Assembly: GCA_015847255.1 (NCBI GenBank) | Contig: JADLZK010013210.1 | Span: 124,001-188,000, forward strand | From: Hyparrhenia diplandra | Lineage: Eukaryota; Streptophyta; Magnoliopsida; Poales; Poaceae | Reading direction: 5' to 3' | DNA length: 64,000 nucleotides | In this document: positions 44,623 through 56,670 of the stretch, one piece after another | How positions within the stretch are numbered: the stretch's first letter is position 1 | How the letters are laid out: every line of letters starts with the position of its first letter | The notes under the pieces: model-generated | The model's input: the letters and a program-made list of their open reading frames with translations, nothing else | What the model was told of the DNA's origin: nothing | Database searches by the model: none | Made by a program: the position numbers and the translations under genes

Positions 44623-47600
44623 ATGGCGCAATCCGGTGGTGGTGACGGCGCGAGGGAGGTGCTCGATGCCGAACCGTGGCCGAGAACGACGGTGACGGAG
44701 GAAAAGCTTCAGCGCCTTGTCGAGGAAGGGCTTCTTCGCCCTCGTACCAATGCCGAGCGGCCGGAGTGGATTGCGCCACATTGGACCGAGGAGGAGCCTA
44801 ACCCTCCCGATGGCTATGTGGTGAGTCCGATGGATCTTCACCGGTGCGGGTTCGGGATGCCGGCGGGGCGGTTTATTCGAGCGATTCTTCATCACTATGA
44901 CGTCGAGCTCCACCATCCGCCCTCGAACTCGATCTCTCAGCGGCTATCTTTGTTACCCCTCGTGAGGGATTCCCGGGGATCGAGCCGCATTGGGACCTTT
45001 GGCTGTGGTTCTTTAAGGCAGATCTCACCCCGCCTCGGTGGTGAAGGGAGGGGCACGCGGGCGTTGCGCGTTGGTGGTTGCGCGCTGCAAGTCCGATCGG
45101 AGCGCACAAAGGCCGAACCGAGCTGATGGGTACATCGTGTCCAAGCTCACCTCCTCCAACAAGGGGTGGCAGGACCGGTGGTTCTACCTTCATAACGACG
45201 GAACGCAGCGCTTGCCGCGTACACCGGGCGTGTCCTCAAGCGGCGACGAATAAGTGGAATTGGGGTCCACCTCGGCGGATCATCCCCGGTTGGAGGGCCT
45301 CGAGGCGCGGTCCCTGTGGCTCCGAAAGGGAGGTGAACGCCGGGCCGTGGTTGCCGCTTTTCATCGGCGCCCGGGTGTTGCCATTGATGGCTCGCCCCTT
45401 TGTGTATGTACCCTAGATGACCCCTTCGCAAGCCGTTGGTCTTGAGGAGTCTCGGATGTCGCCCCTTCGGCTTTCCACCGATGCTTTGGCCAAGAGGGTG
45501 AGGGAGGCGTTGGGGTCCAACACTCCGTCCCATTCCCGAGATCCCTATGCGCCCGCCCGTGGGTACATCTCTTTGGTAAGCGCTTTTTTTTTGGCTTCAG
45601 CGTTCTTGCATTGTCTTGTTGTTGCCGGCGTGGCTACCACCGCGGTTCTTATTCCATCTTCTTGCGGGGTCGTTTGAACTATCACGACTCTCCTCCGCCT
45701 GTGCCGATCTAGATGCGTAGCGTTGGGGGCGGCAAAACCGTGTTTCGAACGAGCAGGAGAGGGCGCGGCGCCGGGGCGAGGAGGAGAAGAAGAAGAAGAA
45801 CGTGGCCCGCGCCAACCGCCCGGGCCGAGCAATGCAGGCGGGGCCAATCGCTCGATACCTCGACCACCGAGGAGGACGAGGATGAGGAGGACGAGTTCGT
45901 CGTGGAACTCGTCGGATGACGATGTGGCGGCCCGTATAGACCGAGCCTTGGGGTTGCCGACCCACTCGGGGCTTCGCTACGTGCCCGAGCCCGAGACGCC
46001 GGAGGTTGCGGGACTCGTGCGCCCGAGGCTTCCCCCAGCCGAGGCCCCGGGACCAGTGGCGGCTCGGGGGTTCCCCCGATGTGGGCGCCTTGACGTTGCA
46101 AGGTGAGGCTCGGCGTGAAGGGCCAACGACTCTGGAGCGCCGCGGGCGCCGCCGAGGTGAAGAGCCGAGTGACGCCTTCTCGCCCCGGCCCCCGCGTGCG
46201 GAAACCGTGGGGAGACGGCCCGCGCGTCAAGTCGCGATGCCCGTGTCGCAGTCTTCCCGTGCCTCGGCCACACCCGGGCGATCCCCGGGCCTCGTGAGTC
46301 CCTTCGTGTTTTCGCAGTTAGCCTCCTTTCTCGGTATTTTTCGGCCTCTTTTGACGCCGCGTTCTTGACTTGAAGCGGGGCCCCCACTGTCCTTGCACCC
46401 CAAGAAGGCCCCCCCGAAGGCTAGTGCGCAAGCCTCGGCCGGGGCCTAGAGCCGGGGGTTGTCTCATCAAGACGTTGTCCCACTGCGTTGGGCTCCCCCG
46501 TGGTGTTAGCCCCCGAGTCTCGGGAGGGGTCGGGCCCGAGCCGGACGGCCGAGATTTCTCCCGAGGGGTTCAAGCCTACGGTGGTGATGGTGGATCGTCC
46601 ACCCAGCCTATGGTGATCGACTCGAGAGAGCTCGGTAGGGCTCGCGCGACCTTGCCCAAATACGGAGCTGTTAGCGCCGTTTGAGGGGTCCCACGACGCA
46701 GCTGCCCTCCCCGAGGAGCCAAGCCCCTTCGTCCGAGAGTTCTCTCGGGAGGAGCTCTTGAGGCGGCGGAGACACGGAGGTCTTCACTTGTGTCGCTCCC
46801 ACCGATCGGGGGCTCATGAGGCGTACAATCGACTTCCCGTTGCTCCATGCGCCCGGGTTGGACACACCCTTCGGCAAAGCGCCGTCCTCGGCGTTGGTGA
46901 GGTCCGTGCTCGTGGTCGGGGCGGCGAAGGGCCTCGGACTTTTTCGGGTCCAGGTTTCCCGAGCCGGGGAGCCGCCGGTGAATGAAGTGCTTCCTCCCGA
47001 GCCGACTCGTTGGGGTGGTCCCCCTTGACCTTGGGTGATGTGCCCGGGGTCCCGCCGCCGTGGTGATCGATGACCGTACCGAGGTCCCTGGCGTGGAGGA
47101 CTCATGAGCAGATCCGCCCGGTGGTCGCCGACGGCCTTGCGATAAGATGGGTGACACCATAACCCGGTCGTCTCGCCGAGGCCGTGCGGTGAGTGTCTTG
47201 GCCGCCATTTTCCGCTGCATTTTCTTTATGTATGTGCCATAATTGGTGGTGTCTTTGCCTTGAGAATCTCCGACGATTCGCCGGGAGAAGTCCGAGCTCC
47301 TTCGCGGGTATGTCTCGAACCGGACCGCCCTCGGGCGACGTGGGTGAAATTGATCGAGGCCCAAAGCGAGACGTCCCGCTTACTACTCTCGCCGAGGAGA
47401 GGGAGTCTCGCCGACAGCTCGGAGGCCGAGGCTCGTCAAGGCCAGTCCGAGGGCGCCAAGGTGGCGGCCGAAATGGCTCAGTGAGCCGAGGGACTTTGAG
47501 GATGCCCGGAAGCAGTCCCTCCAGGCCCCGGAGGAGGCCAATGGCGAAGCGGGACAGATCCCAGGAAGAGGCGAGGAAGCGAGGGCGGAGATGTGCGACG

Positions 47601-48428
47601 CCCTAAACATCCGTAGACGGGGAGTTGGTGTCCGAGGGGGAGACCCTCGGAAAGGAGAAGGAGGAGCTCCACAAGTCGCTCGCGGATGAGCACGGCGTGA
47701 TGCTGGGCTGGCAGCTGAAGTGCCAAGGTACGTTCTTTCCTTTGACAGGTTTTTCCGCCTTTGATCGCTTCATGTTGCTGACATCACCTTGGTGCCTGTC
47801 GCCAGAGGCGGAGAAGGTCGGGACCGAGGCCGTGGAGACCGCGGGCTACGCCGCCCAAGGGCGGAGCGGCGTAAGTCGTACCGGGAGCTAGAAGAGGCCC
47901 CTGTCGGACTTCATCCGCCCGTTCGAGGGGCGGACAACTGGAGGTCGGGCCCTCGTCCCGCAGTCGCTGGCGCGCCGTGGGCGGCTTCCTCAGTGTCGAG
48001 CTCCGAATGCCTTCCGGTCCGGGCGCGCGGGCGTGCATGGCGGTGTTCCGCTCGCACTTCCCGATGCAGCCCGTGGTACCGAGCAACGTCGTGGGGGCTT
48101 CTTCCTCGGCTCGGATGGCGAGGACGCGTGGCCGACCCCGCGGGAAGGATGCCGCCCGATGCCGCCAAGACCCGGGGAGTTGTATAACCGTGGGCGACTT
48201 GCGGCGCAGTTGGCCTCCCGCTTTGAAGACGAGGTATGCCCTCCATATTCCCCCATAGAATCAAGCTATGAGGCGGACACGGAGATGCGGGATGCCGTCT
48301 CCGAGGATGCGCCGACGGGTCCGACGCCTCCCTCGGGGGATACCATTGCCGAGGATGTCGCCCGCGCTGATGCCTCTTCGTCGGTTGTCCGTGATGCGCA
48401 GGTGGACGAGGCTCGCGATGCCCCTTGA
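44623..48428 (+). pseudogene. Antisense extra gene of the Tat element (Transposase_28-like domain)
   Basis: ATG in strong context (TCCATGGCG). The N-terminal part has the conserved block PPDGYVVSPMDLHRCGFGMP ... GRFIRAILHHYDVELHH, typical of the 'putative gypsy type transposon' (Transposase_28) domain that plant Tat elements often carry on the opposite strand. The domain continues in other frames to about 45400 (SNKGWQDRWFYLHNDG in 45038-45253), so at least three frame changes are present. The middle is Glu/Arg-rich; 47625-47725 is coiled-coil-like (GKEKEELHKSLADEHGVML) and stops at a donor-like GTACG; and the acidic C-terminus ends with TGA at 48426-48428. Function unknown. Introns and frameshifts are hard to separate. 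Confidence 0.65.
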
Positions 48429-49318
48429 TCTCCCCTTGTATAAAAAGTTAAATGGATAAGGAATGTGTTCATAAACAATGGTGCTGCCCGAGGCCTTGTG
48501 TCTTGGGCAGGTGCGTTATGATTGTGTTGCGTCTCTCGAATTTTCGTTTATTGTGTGGCCGGGTCGCTTGCTTTCACCGCTTGCGAGATAGTGAGCATGG
48601 ATGCCACCGGGGCGGTCCGCACGGGTGCCACTAGGGGACGATCCGCTTGGCTCGGCTACCTCGCTTAGGATCCGTGCGTGCAGCGACCTTCGCAACTTAA
48701 ACGATCGATCCGAGTGTCTTGCAGGAGAACTTTTTTTCTTTGAAGAAAAGTTTCAAAAAAGAAAGAGGAGGGGGTCCCCCCCGAGGGGTTCCCCGTAGCC
48801 CCCGAGGGAGTTTTAGTCTTGTGCTGGACGAGGCTAAGACTCCCTTTAAGGTATGCACAAGAAGTATTTCTTCATAAAAGATGTAGATCTTTTATTGAGC
48901 GAAAAAAAAACATAAGTGTTTGACTTCTAGTGCGAGGTTAAGGGTAGAAGTGACGTAGCTGTTCTATGTTCCAGGCGTTGGAGTAGACTTCACCCTTCTC
49001 GTTCTTCAACTTGTAGGTCCCGGGCCTTAATATTTCGACGATGAAATAAGGCCCTTCCTAGGGTGGCGTGAGTTTGTGACGCCCTTTGTTGTCCTGTCTT
49101 CGGCCGAGCACGGGTCGTTGACTTGGAACTCCCGAGGCTTCCGGCCGCTTGGCGTGATACTTGCGCAGAGCTTGTTGGTATCTCGCCGAGTGCAGGAGCG
49201 CAACGCTCGGGCTTCATCAACTTGGTCAATGGAGTCTTGCCTCGCCTGCTGGTTGCCTTGCTCAGTGTAGGCTCGCAGCCTCGGGGACCCATATTCGATG
49301 TCCGTGGGCAAGATTGCC

Positions 49319-50199
49319 TCAGCCCCATAGACTAGAAAGAAAGGGCTGAACCCCGTGGCTCGGCTTTTCGTTGTTCGAAGGCTCCATAGAACCGACGGCA
49401 GCTCTTGGTACCATCTTTTCCCCGTATTGGTTCAGGTGATTGAAGATCCTCGGCTTGAGCCCTTGCGGGATCATGCCGTTGGCACGCTTCACTTGACCGT
49501 TGGTCTTCGGGTGAGCTACGGCCGAGGTATCCACTCGGATGCCATAGTCGCCGCGCAAAAGTCGAGGAACTTCTTCCCCACGGTTGGTTCCGTGAAATGC
49601 GTGATGATGGAGTTCGGGACTCCAAAAACGGAAATGATATTCGTAAAAGAATTTCACCGTCTCCCCGTGTGAGGGTTCACCACGGCTCGGGCTTCGATCC
49701 ATTTGGAGAACTTGTCAATGGCGACTAGGGCGTGAGTGTGTCCCTCGGGGCGCCCTTTCAAGGGCCCAATCATGTCGAGTCCCCACACCGCAAATGGCCA
49801 CGTAAGAGGTATGGTTTGCGTGCTTGAGCCGGGAGGTGCGCCCTGCGTGCGTAGAATTGGCATTCCTTGCGTGTACGCACGACTTGGTTCGCGTCTCGCA
49901 CCGCCGAGGGCTAGTAGAAGCCTTGCTCGAAGACTTTACCGACTAGAGTCCTCGGGCGTGATGACCGCATTCCCCGCGGTGGGTGTTAACGAGCAATTCT
50001 TGGCCTTCACCGAGGGTATGCTTCGCATGTATACTCCCGAGGCTCCTCTCTTGTAGAGTTCCCCTTTCTCTCCAATCAGTGTGAAGGACTTCGCCCTTCG
50101 GGCTAACTGGCGAGCCTCGGTCTTGTCCTCGGGTAGCTCTCCTCGGGTGAGGTACTCCATCAGCGGTTTTCTCCGGTCGGGGATTGGGTCGACCGCCAT
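49319..50199 (-). pseudogene. Integrase region of the Tat element, catalytic Glu lost
   Basis: Core pieces: WPFAVWGLDMIGPLKGRPEG with the first Asp, then VAIDKFSKWIEARAV, and further on the NGQVKRANG motif. In Ty3/gypsy integrases the third acidic residue of the D,D-35-E triad sits in GQ-x-E-R; here it is Lys (codon at 49487-49489), which abolishes catalysis. Several frameshifts separate the pieces. Confidence 0.75.
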
Positions 50200-50202
50200 A
50201 GC

Positions 50203-50742
50203 TTAGGTGTGGCTTCGTGGTGCCGCCTTCGTGAGCCCCCGAGGGTACTTCCGAGGGGGTGTACTTGACCGAGGGTTTATTGAGGTCTCGGGTGAGGACG
50301 TTCGGGGGAACGGTACCTCGGGTTGCTGCGACCTTGGCCAGTTCATCCGCGGCCTCGTTGTAGCGTCTCGGCGTATGCTTGTGTTCAAGCCCATGGAACT
50401 TTTCCTCCAATTTGCGCACTTCCCGACAATACGCCTCCATCTTCGGGTCGTGGCACGCCGAGGCCTTCATGACTTGGTCGATGACCAACTGCGAATCCCC
50501 CCTGGTTTCCAACCGTCGGATTCCGAGGTCCGCCGCGATCCGGAGACCGTTGACCAGCGCCTCGTATTCTCGCGACGTTGTTGGAGGCGGGAAAATGCGG
50601 CCGGATGGCATACCTCGTGTGAACCCGAGGGGTGAGATGAAGAACAAACCAGCCCGCGCGCCGCCTTCATCATGGATCCATCGAAATACATGGTCCAAAG
50701 ACTCGGCTGGATGGGTGCGGGGTAGGCGTGTATCGGTCCATT
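50203..50742 (-). pseudogene. Second (archaeal-type) RNase H of the Tat element
   Basis: YFDGSMMKAARGL gives the first catalytic Asp region; SREYEALVNGLRIAADLG the Glu; TRGDSQLVIDQV the next Asp; and NEAADELAKVA the last. A second RNase H after the RT-linked one is characteristic of the Tat clade. The frame is intact over most of the C-terminal two-thirds. Confidence 0.78.
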
Positions 50743-51073
50743 TGGCCACAAAGTCGGCTAGGACACGGGATTTGATCGCCTTTGCGGGCAGGAATGATAT
50801 AGTTTCGCCCATGAGCTCCACCGCCCACTTCGCCACTCTTCCCGTGGCCTCTCGGTTTTGGAGGATCTCCCGAGGGGGGAACGAGGATACCACGGCAACC
50901 GGGTGCGCGAGGAAGTAGTGGCGAAGTTTCCTTCGTGTCGAGACGATGGCGTACAATAGCTTACTCGTGATCTGCGAATACCTCGTCTTGGTGTCGGAAA
51001 GCACTTCACCGATGAAGTAAACAGGCGCGTTGTATGCGGCAACGTGTGCCCCTCTTCCCGACGCTCCACTCAT
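50743..51073 (-). pseudogene. RT-linked RNase H and connection of the Tat element
   Basis: VYFIGEVLSDTKTRYSQITS, then RRKLRHYFLAHPVAVVSSFP and ATGRVAKWAVELMGETISF follow the usual gypsy RNase H pattern (Y-P-x-[IL]-E-K...KLRHYF). Key acidic residues are partly replaced: the usual Glu after YSQ is missing. Confidence 0.7.
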
Positions 51074-51890
51074 TTACGACCACCGCTACTGACCACGGGT
51101 AGTGGCGGTGGACGTATAAGAGCGAGGGTTTCTCCCGGATTTGGCGGTACCGGGGACCGGTGGGTTTGTCGGGAGCTTCTTGAGGTTGCCGAGGGCCTCT
51201 TCGGCCTCGGGGTCCGTGCAAAGCGCTCGGACTTGCGAAGGAGCCGGTAGAGGGGCGTGCCCTTTTCCCGAGGCGTGAGATGAACACGCTTAATGAAGCC
51301 CGGGCAGCCCATGACCTTCAGTACTCCCTTGAGATCTTGGATCGGACCCATCTTGGTGATCGCGTCAACCTTGGTTGGGTTTGCTTCGATGCCTCGTTGA
51401 GAGACGATAAAACCCGGTAGCATCCCTCGGGGACCCCGAACACGCATTTTCGGGGTTGAGCTTGACTCCCTTCTTGTTTAGGCACTCGAAGGTTTCCCCG
51501 AGGTCACCCACGAGGTCCGACGTTTTCTTGGATTTGACCACTATGTCGTCGACGTAGGCCTCCACGATCCTTCCAATGAGTTCCCCGAAGATGATTTGCA
51601 TGCACCGCTGGTATGTTGCGGCGTTCCTCGGCCCGAAGGGCATGGTGAGGTAGCAATACATCCCAAAGGGCATTATGAACGAGGTCGCGAGCTGGTCGGA
51701 CTCTTTCATTTTGATCTGGTGATAACCGGAATACGCGTCAAGAAAGGACAACGTTTCACATCCCGCGGTGGAGTCGACAATTTGGTCGATTCGAGGCAAA
51801 GGAAAGGGAACTTTCGGACATGCTTTGTTGAGACTAGTGTAGTCCACACACATCCGCCATTTCCCATTCTTTTTCTCTACTAATACGGGG
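51074..51890 (-). pseudogene. Reverse transcriptase of the Tat element
   Basis: Standard gypsy blocks: MCVDYTSLNKACPK, FPLPRIDQIVD, LSFLDAYSGYHQI, FGMYCYLTMPFG and the catalytic YVDDIVVKSK (about 51538-51556). The palm is in one frame for 51365-51853. It then shifts: upstream (ending with the W-x-N-P phrase) and downstream (thumb) continue in other frames. Confidence 0.85.
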
Positions 51891-52135
51891 ATTAGCTAAC
51901 CACTCGGGGTGGAATACTTCTTTTATGAATCCGGCCTCCGGTAGCTTGTGGATCTCCTCGCCGATGATCTTCCTCTTGGCGTCATCAAAACGGCGCAAGC
52001 GCTGCATGACCGGCTTTGAGCCCGGCCGGATGTCTAGGGAGTGCTCGGCGACATCCTCGGTATGCCCGGCATGTCCGAGGGTCCCCACGCAAACGTCTTG
52101 GCATTCGCGCGGAGGAAGTCGACGAGCACGGCTTC

Positions 52136-52753
52136 CTATTTCGGATCCAGGTCCGAGGCGATGGTCGCAGCTTCTCCTTCGGGTTCTTGGGATCGAGTGG
52201 GATCTTTTGGTGCCCGAGGAGGGCTCGAAGCTCCCAGCGGGGCGCTTGGCCTCATGCTCGATCGTGATTTCGTCAAAGCTTCTCTTCGCATCGGGCGATG
52301 AGTGCCTCGGCAATGGCGAGTGCCTCGGCATACTCCACGCTCTCCACGTCGCTTTTCGTATGCATGATGGTGCGAGGGGCGGTCGTGATGACACCCTTCG
52401 CCCCGGCATCTTGAGCTTGAGGTGCGTGTAGTTCGGGACAGCCATGAACTTGGCGTAGGTGGCCGCCCGAGGAGTGCGCGTGGTAAGTACCGCGGACCCC
52501 AAGGATCTCGAATGTGAGAGTCTCTTGCCACGAAGTTCGAGGGGTCACCGAAGCAAACCGGTAAGTCGATCCGCCCGAGGGGCTTTAGCCGCTTGCGGGG
52601 GACGACGCCATTGAATGCCGGCCCTCCGGGGCGGATCTTGGACTTGTCTACCCCGAGGAGGTCGAGGGTTTCTTCGTAGATGAGGTTGAGGCTGCTCCCT
52701 CCGTCCATAAGGACTTTGGTGAGCCGAGTGTTGGCGATGATGGGATCCACCAC
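52136..52753 (-). pseudogene. Aspartic protease region of the Tat element
   Basis: KVLMDGGSSLNLIYEETLDL holds the DGGSS active site typical of Tat/Athila proteases (in place of DTG/DSG), followed by GVVPRKRLKPLGRIDLPVCF. The C-terminal half of this frame has changed reading and is not protease. Confidence 0.75.
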
Positions 52754-52931
52754 CGGTGGATAAGCCCCGGTTCGGGATGTCTTTGGGGGTGATCCGACCG
52801 GTCGAAGGTGATGGCCTCGGTCCGACCACTTGCGCCGCTTCGGGGTTGCCGGCTCCGTGGCATAGACCTCCCGACGCTCCTTCTGGCGCTTGTTGCAGGT
52901 ATGGACATGTTGCCGGTGCTGCCGCCGAAGA

Positions 52932-54040
52932 TCATGAAGCGGAGTTATTCACCTTCGGGAACTCCTTGTTGCCCTTGGCGCCACCCTCGGGAGCCTCTTC
53001 CTCTTCACCCTCGGGGATGGCCTTGAGCTTGGCGAAATGTTGGCGTACCCTCTTGCACTCCCCAAGGGTATGCTTGACCGGGTAGCTATGGTTACGGCAT
53101 GGCTTCTTGAGCATGTCATCGAAGGTTTCTTGTGGCGGGGGTCGGGGCCCCTTGCGATCGACCGCAGCCACCATGTCTTCATCGTTCGCTTGGGCGGCGT
53201 GGCCCTTGCCCTTACGGCTCTTATCTTTCTTCTTTTTCTTCTTGCTCTCCCGAGGTTGCGATCCCTCGGGCTCCTCTTCCTTGCGCTTTCCCTTGCGAGC
53301 CCCGATTGAGCGAGCCCCGACGGCCTCCTCACGGGCGAACTTGGTGGCGATGTCCATCGGCTCGTTTGCCTCGGTGGGAGTCCGGCGCCCAGCTTCTTCA
53401 CGAGGTCTCGGCAAGTGGTGCCGGCCAAGAAGGCCCCGATGACGTCGAATCCGTCACATTAGGGAGCTCGGTCTGCTGCTTGGAGAAGCGCCGGATGTAG
53501 TCGCTATGAGGGATTCGTCGGATTTTTGTCGGCAATTTCGGAGATCCCACGAGTTACCCGGGCGTAGGTATGTGCCCCGGAAGTTACCGCGGAAGGTTCT
53601 CACCAAGTCCGCCCAGTTTGATATGAGGTTGGGTGGAAGGTGTTCGCCAAGCTCCGGACTCGGAGGAGAGGCAGGGGCAAATTTCGATTATCACTTTGTC
53701 ATCGTGTGCCCCGCGCGAGGGCGGCATGCCGGCCGATAGTCGCCCAGCCATACCTTGGGACGAGTCTCTCCCGTGTAGTTCTCGAGATGGCTCGGGGCCT
53801 GAAACGCCGCAGGAGTGGTGCCCTCCCGATGTCCCTCGGTGAAGGCCCGAGGCCGGGCGGATCGGGGAGTACCCTCGGTCCTCTCGACTTGCTGCGGCGC
53901 CTCGTCCCGCTTGTCGTCCCGAGGCGAGCCACCTTCGTGGCGAGCCCGCCGCTGCTCGATCTCGTCCCCGAGGTCGGGGCGCTCGGCTGGGGGTCGCGGT
54001 GCGGGTCTTCTATGCGTTCCCGCACTGGGCGGTTGCAACG
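52932..54040 (-). pseudogene. gag region of the Tat element
   Basis: SHLENYTGETRPKVWLGDYR (about 53740-53800) starts the retrotransposon gag domain. Later pieces in other frames include GNFRGTY/LRPGNSW-like readings (53580 region) and AGTTCRDLVKKLG (about 53400). The C-terminal part, open from 53414, is Lys-rich (KKKKKKDKSRKGKG) and has the CRNHSYPVKHTLGEC motif of this clade. Many one-base frame changes. Confidence 0.75.
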
Positions 54041-55342
54041 GTTGTCGCCCAGCGCTCCCGGGCCTTCCGAGGCTCGGCTCGCTCAGCCCGACGGCGCCCC
54101 CGGGCGACTCCGCCCCGCACTCTTCGTCATCGTGATGTCACGGCCCGGTCTCGGGAAGCGGAGCTCTCCACCTGCCAGGCCGACCGCCTTGTCGAGGTTG
54201 TCGTCAGGCCCTCCCCCGCGCCCGCCCTCGGTGAGTGGAGGGTTCGGGCATTTCGCGCACCGGCATGGCGGCGGCCGCCACGCGTTGAGGTCGGCTCGCT
54301 GAACGGGCCGCTAAAAAGTGGGGTACCCCGTTAGGTCCGTCGCGTCCACCGCCGCCGCGATCCGAGGCTCTTGGGGCTTGCCGCGCCGGGCTTGCTCGTT
54401 GGATGTTGCGCCCAGTTGTCGGTCGCGGATTCTACGCGGATGCGGTCCTGCGAGATCCCGCAGCCTGCAAGATTTCGGGCCGGGCAGCGCCGGTGCCGCT
54501 ACGGGCTGGACGGGGGGCGGAGCCGCCGGCGCCTGTCGCGCCCGTCGTGGCGGTATGTCCGCCTCATCTTCGTCGGAGACGCCGGCGAGGCGGCCATCTT
54601 GCTCCCCGGATCTCTATATTGAAACATTCCCGCGTGGGGTCATAATAATCGCCCTCGTCGCCGGTTCCGGGCGCCGAACGCGGAGGAAGTCCTTGTTCTC
54701 CGGACGGTAGTGTGATTCCGCTTTTTCTCGACCTCGCCCCAATCGTGCCGGACGAGGAGGCGGATGGGGTCGCGTAAAGATCCTTCGGGCGGATGCGCTC
54801 TTCCGCGTGATTGTCCGTGGGATAGCGTTCCCGTGGGACGACGGGAGGTCCGGCCCGTGCTCTCCTCGCGGCGGCTTTGACTCAAGTCTCCGTCGGCGAG
54901 GAATTACGGTACTCCTTCCAAGATCACCGGTGCGGACGCCGTTCTCCGATGATTAGGGTTTCGGGAATCCGCGCGCCGCAGATCGGGTAAAGATCTTCCC
55001 GACGTCTAGGGTTCCCCGGAGCCCTCTGAGCGAAGTCGGCACCGGGGTGTGTTGTCGGATTCGGAATCCGTTGCTTGGATGCGCCTTGCGCGCAGGTGGG
55101 TCCGCCTTGCTCGTCGCGGGCGCCGTGATGATGGGCATGCCGTTTGCGCAACGCCGCCTCCTTTCAGCCGTCATGTCGGGCAAGAGGATCATCTCGTAGT
55201 TGTGGCCGGCGCCACGAACTCCAGTCCTGAAGAACAGCGGTGTTCCGCGCGGGAGCTCGTGGTCCGGCGAAAGGTGGTGGAAACGAAGGTGGAAACGCCA
55301 TGGAGGCTAACGGGATACGGATTGCACACGGGCGCTCCCCCC
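54041..55342 (-). other. Untranslated leader / gag 5' part of the Tat element
   Basis: Between the primer site and gag. Short minus frames (54640-54885, 54924-55192) are Arg-rich and broken. No domain can be assigned. Confidence 0.35.
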
Positions 55343-55355
55343 CGGGCGCGCCAAC
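55343..55355 (-). other. Primer-binding-site candidate of the Tat element
   Basis: On minus, directly after the 5' LTR, the sequence TTGGCGCGCCCGGGGGG occurs. A TTGGCGCGCC start is common at this position in related grass elements. The tRNA cannot be named with certainty. Confidence 0.45.
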
Positions 55356-56670
55356 CGGGCCGGGCGTTTCGAGAACCGGGGTGCCTCGGGTGCCGGCAAT
55401 AAAGAATTTATGGGCCGTGTGCCCCCTCCTCCTATGGCGAGCGCAAGATGGACACAGACACGGCGAGTTTATCCCGGTTCAGGCCAACGGGGCCCTACGC
55501 CCCGGCGGGTGGTGTCCCGCTCGTGTTACCTCGCGCTCAAAAGGTGAGCTCGTAGTAGGGGTTACAAGCGGTGTGGGGAGAGACGCCGGTCTCAAGCCCC
55601 ACGATCGTGGTGGTGGTGGTGGTTATGCTTTTTGTCCGTGCGGGAGATCCCCGCTAGTGGGGCATTACTCCCCCTTTTATAGTAGGGAAGGGAGATAATG
55701 TTTACATATGTGGATGCCTAGGTGGCTAATTCCCCGAGGCTATGCTCGTTGCATGCGCACGGCCGAGGGCTGGGCGGGTTTGGGCGTTGTTTGATGAAGA
55801 CACGCGTCCTAATCCGATGGCGGACGTGCGTTTTCCCCGTGCGGCCCCGAGGATCCGTGTGGAGGCGTCCCTCACGATCCCGCATGGCGAGGGGGCCGGT
55901 CCCGTGAAAGCCGGGGCCGTGGCGTGTCATAAGCCCGAGGGTCCGCCCGTCGTGGCGTCTTTGGCTGCGTTTCGGGAAATGAACAGTGTTGTCCTAGTTT
56001 CCCGTGGCCGAGCGGCGTAATATGTCACCGTTCAGACCTTGTGTCTCATCGGTTGGATTTGGGAAGTGATCTCGCAGTCGATTTGATCGGGCGTAATCGA
56101 TGGCCCCGGGCGCCGCTCGTGGCCGTGTAACCGCATTAAATGCATCTGTTGTTTCCCTTCCTTGAGACGGAACCTCCCACGCCCGAGGGTCTATGACCCG
56201 GGTGAGTGGGTTGAGCCACCTCGCTCGAGGATGGAGAGCTGGGTCTCCCTCGGCGAGGCGGGTTTTTGGCGCCCGAGGGTGGTGAGCTAGGCCACCCGGG
56301 CGGGCGGAGGTCTCTCATCCGAGGTCGGTGAGCTAAGCCACCCTCGGGCGAGACGGAGATTTGGGGTTGAATCCGAGCCTTAGGTTGGCCGATGATGACG
56401 TGGGCGCCATGGTTCGTCGTCTTGTAAAGGTCCCCGACCTTGTCCTTCGTGAGCGTGAGCGAGCTCTTTCGCCGCGGTGACTCCGGTGGGCCGTCGTGCC
56501 TGGGCCGACCGTCTTCACGAGGCGTCGTGGCTCTTTGGCCTGGTCCATCGTCGCCCGGGCCGCCCTTCTAAGCGGGATGATAGAGGTCGAAGTTTTATCG
56601 GGCCACGACGGGCCGACAATTTCTCGTTATATGAGAATGTCACGGGCCCGATATTTAGGACCCGACTAAT
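55356..56670 (-). repeat. 5' LTR (right copy) of the Tat element
   Basis: Matches the left LTR from GTTTCGAGAACCGGGG to GATATTTAGGACCCGAC. Minus-strand TATA box TATAAAA at 55675-55681, about 320 bases from the primer site. The outer tip reads CCGACT instead of an expected ...CA, so either it is mutated or the LTR is truncated. Differences from the left copy include about as many one-base indels as substitutions. Confidence 0.75.

Larger units (their letters stand above)
42181..56670 (-). mobile_element. Tat-lineage Ty3/gypsy LTR retrotransposon, ~14.5 kb, decayed
   Basis: Two similar ~1.3-kb LTRs bound gag, protease, RT, RNase H, a second (archaeal-type) RNase H and integrase, all on minus and in that order, plus an extra gene on plus between pol and the 3' LTR. 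The second RNase H and the opposite-strand gene both mark the Tat clade. LTR TATA boxes face minus. Every domain is broken by frameshifts, so it cannot move on its own. It landed in a repeat motif (ACTAGCAAAAGTGCCCGTG, ending 42180). No 5-bp duplication is found and the right outer end is unclear. Confidence 0.88.

Noticed and set aside
44600..54100. Programmed frameshifting in gag-pol or the antisense gene
   Set aside because: The frame changes are too many, at unrelated positions, and also hit the host F-box exon. Decay or sequence error is simpler.
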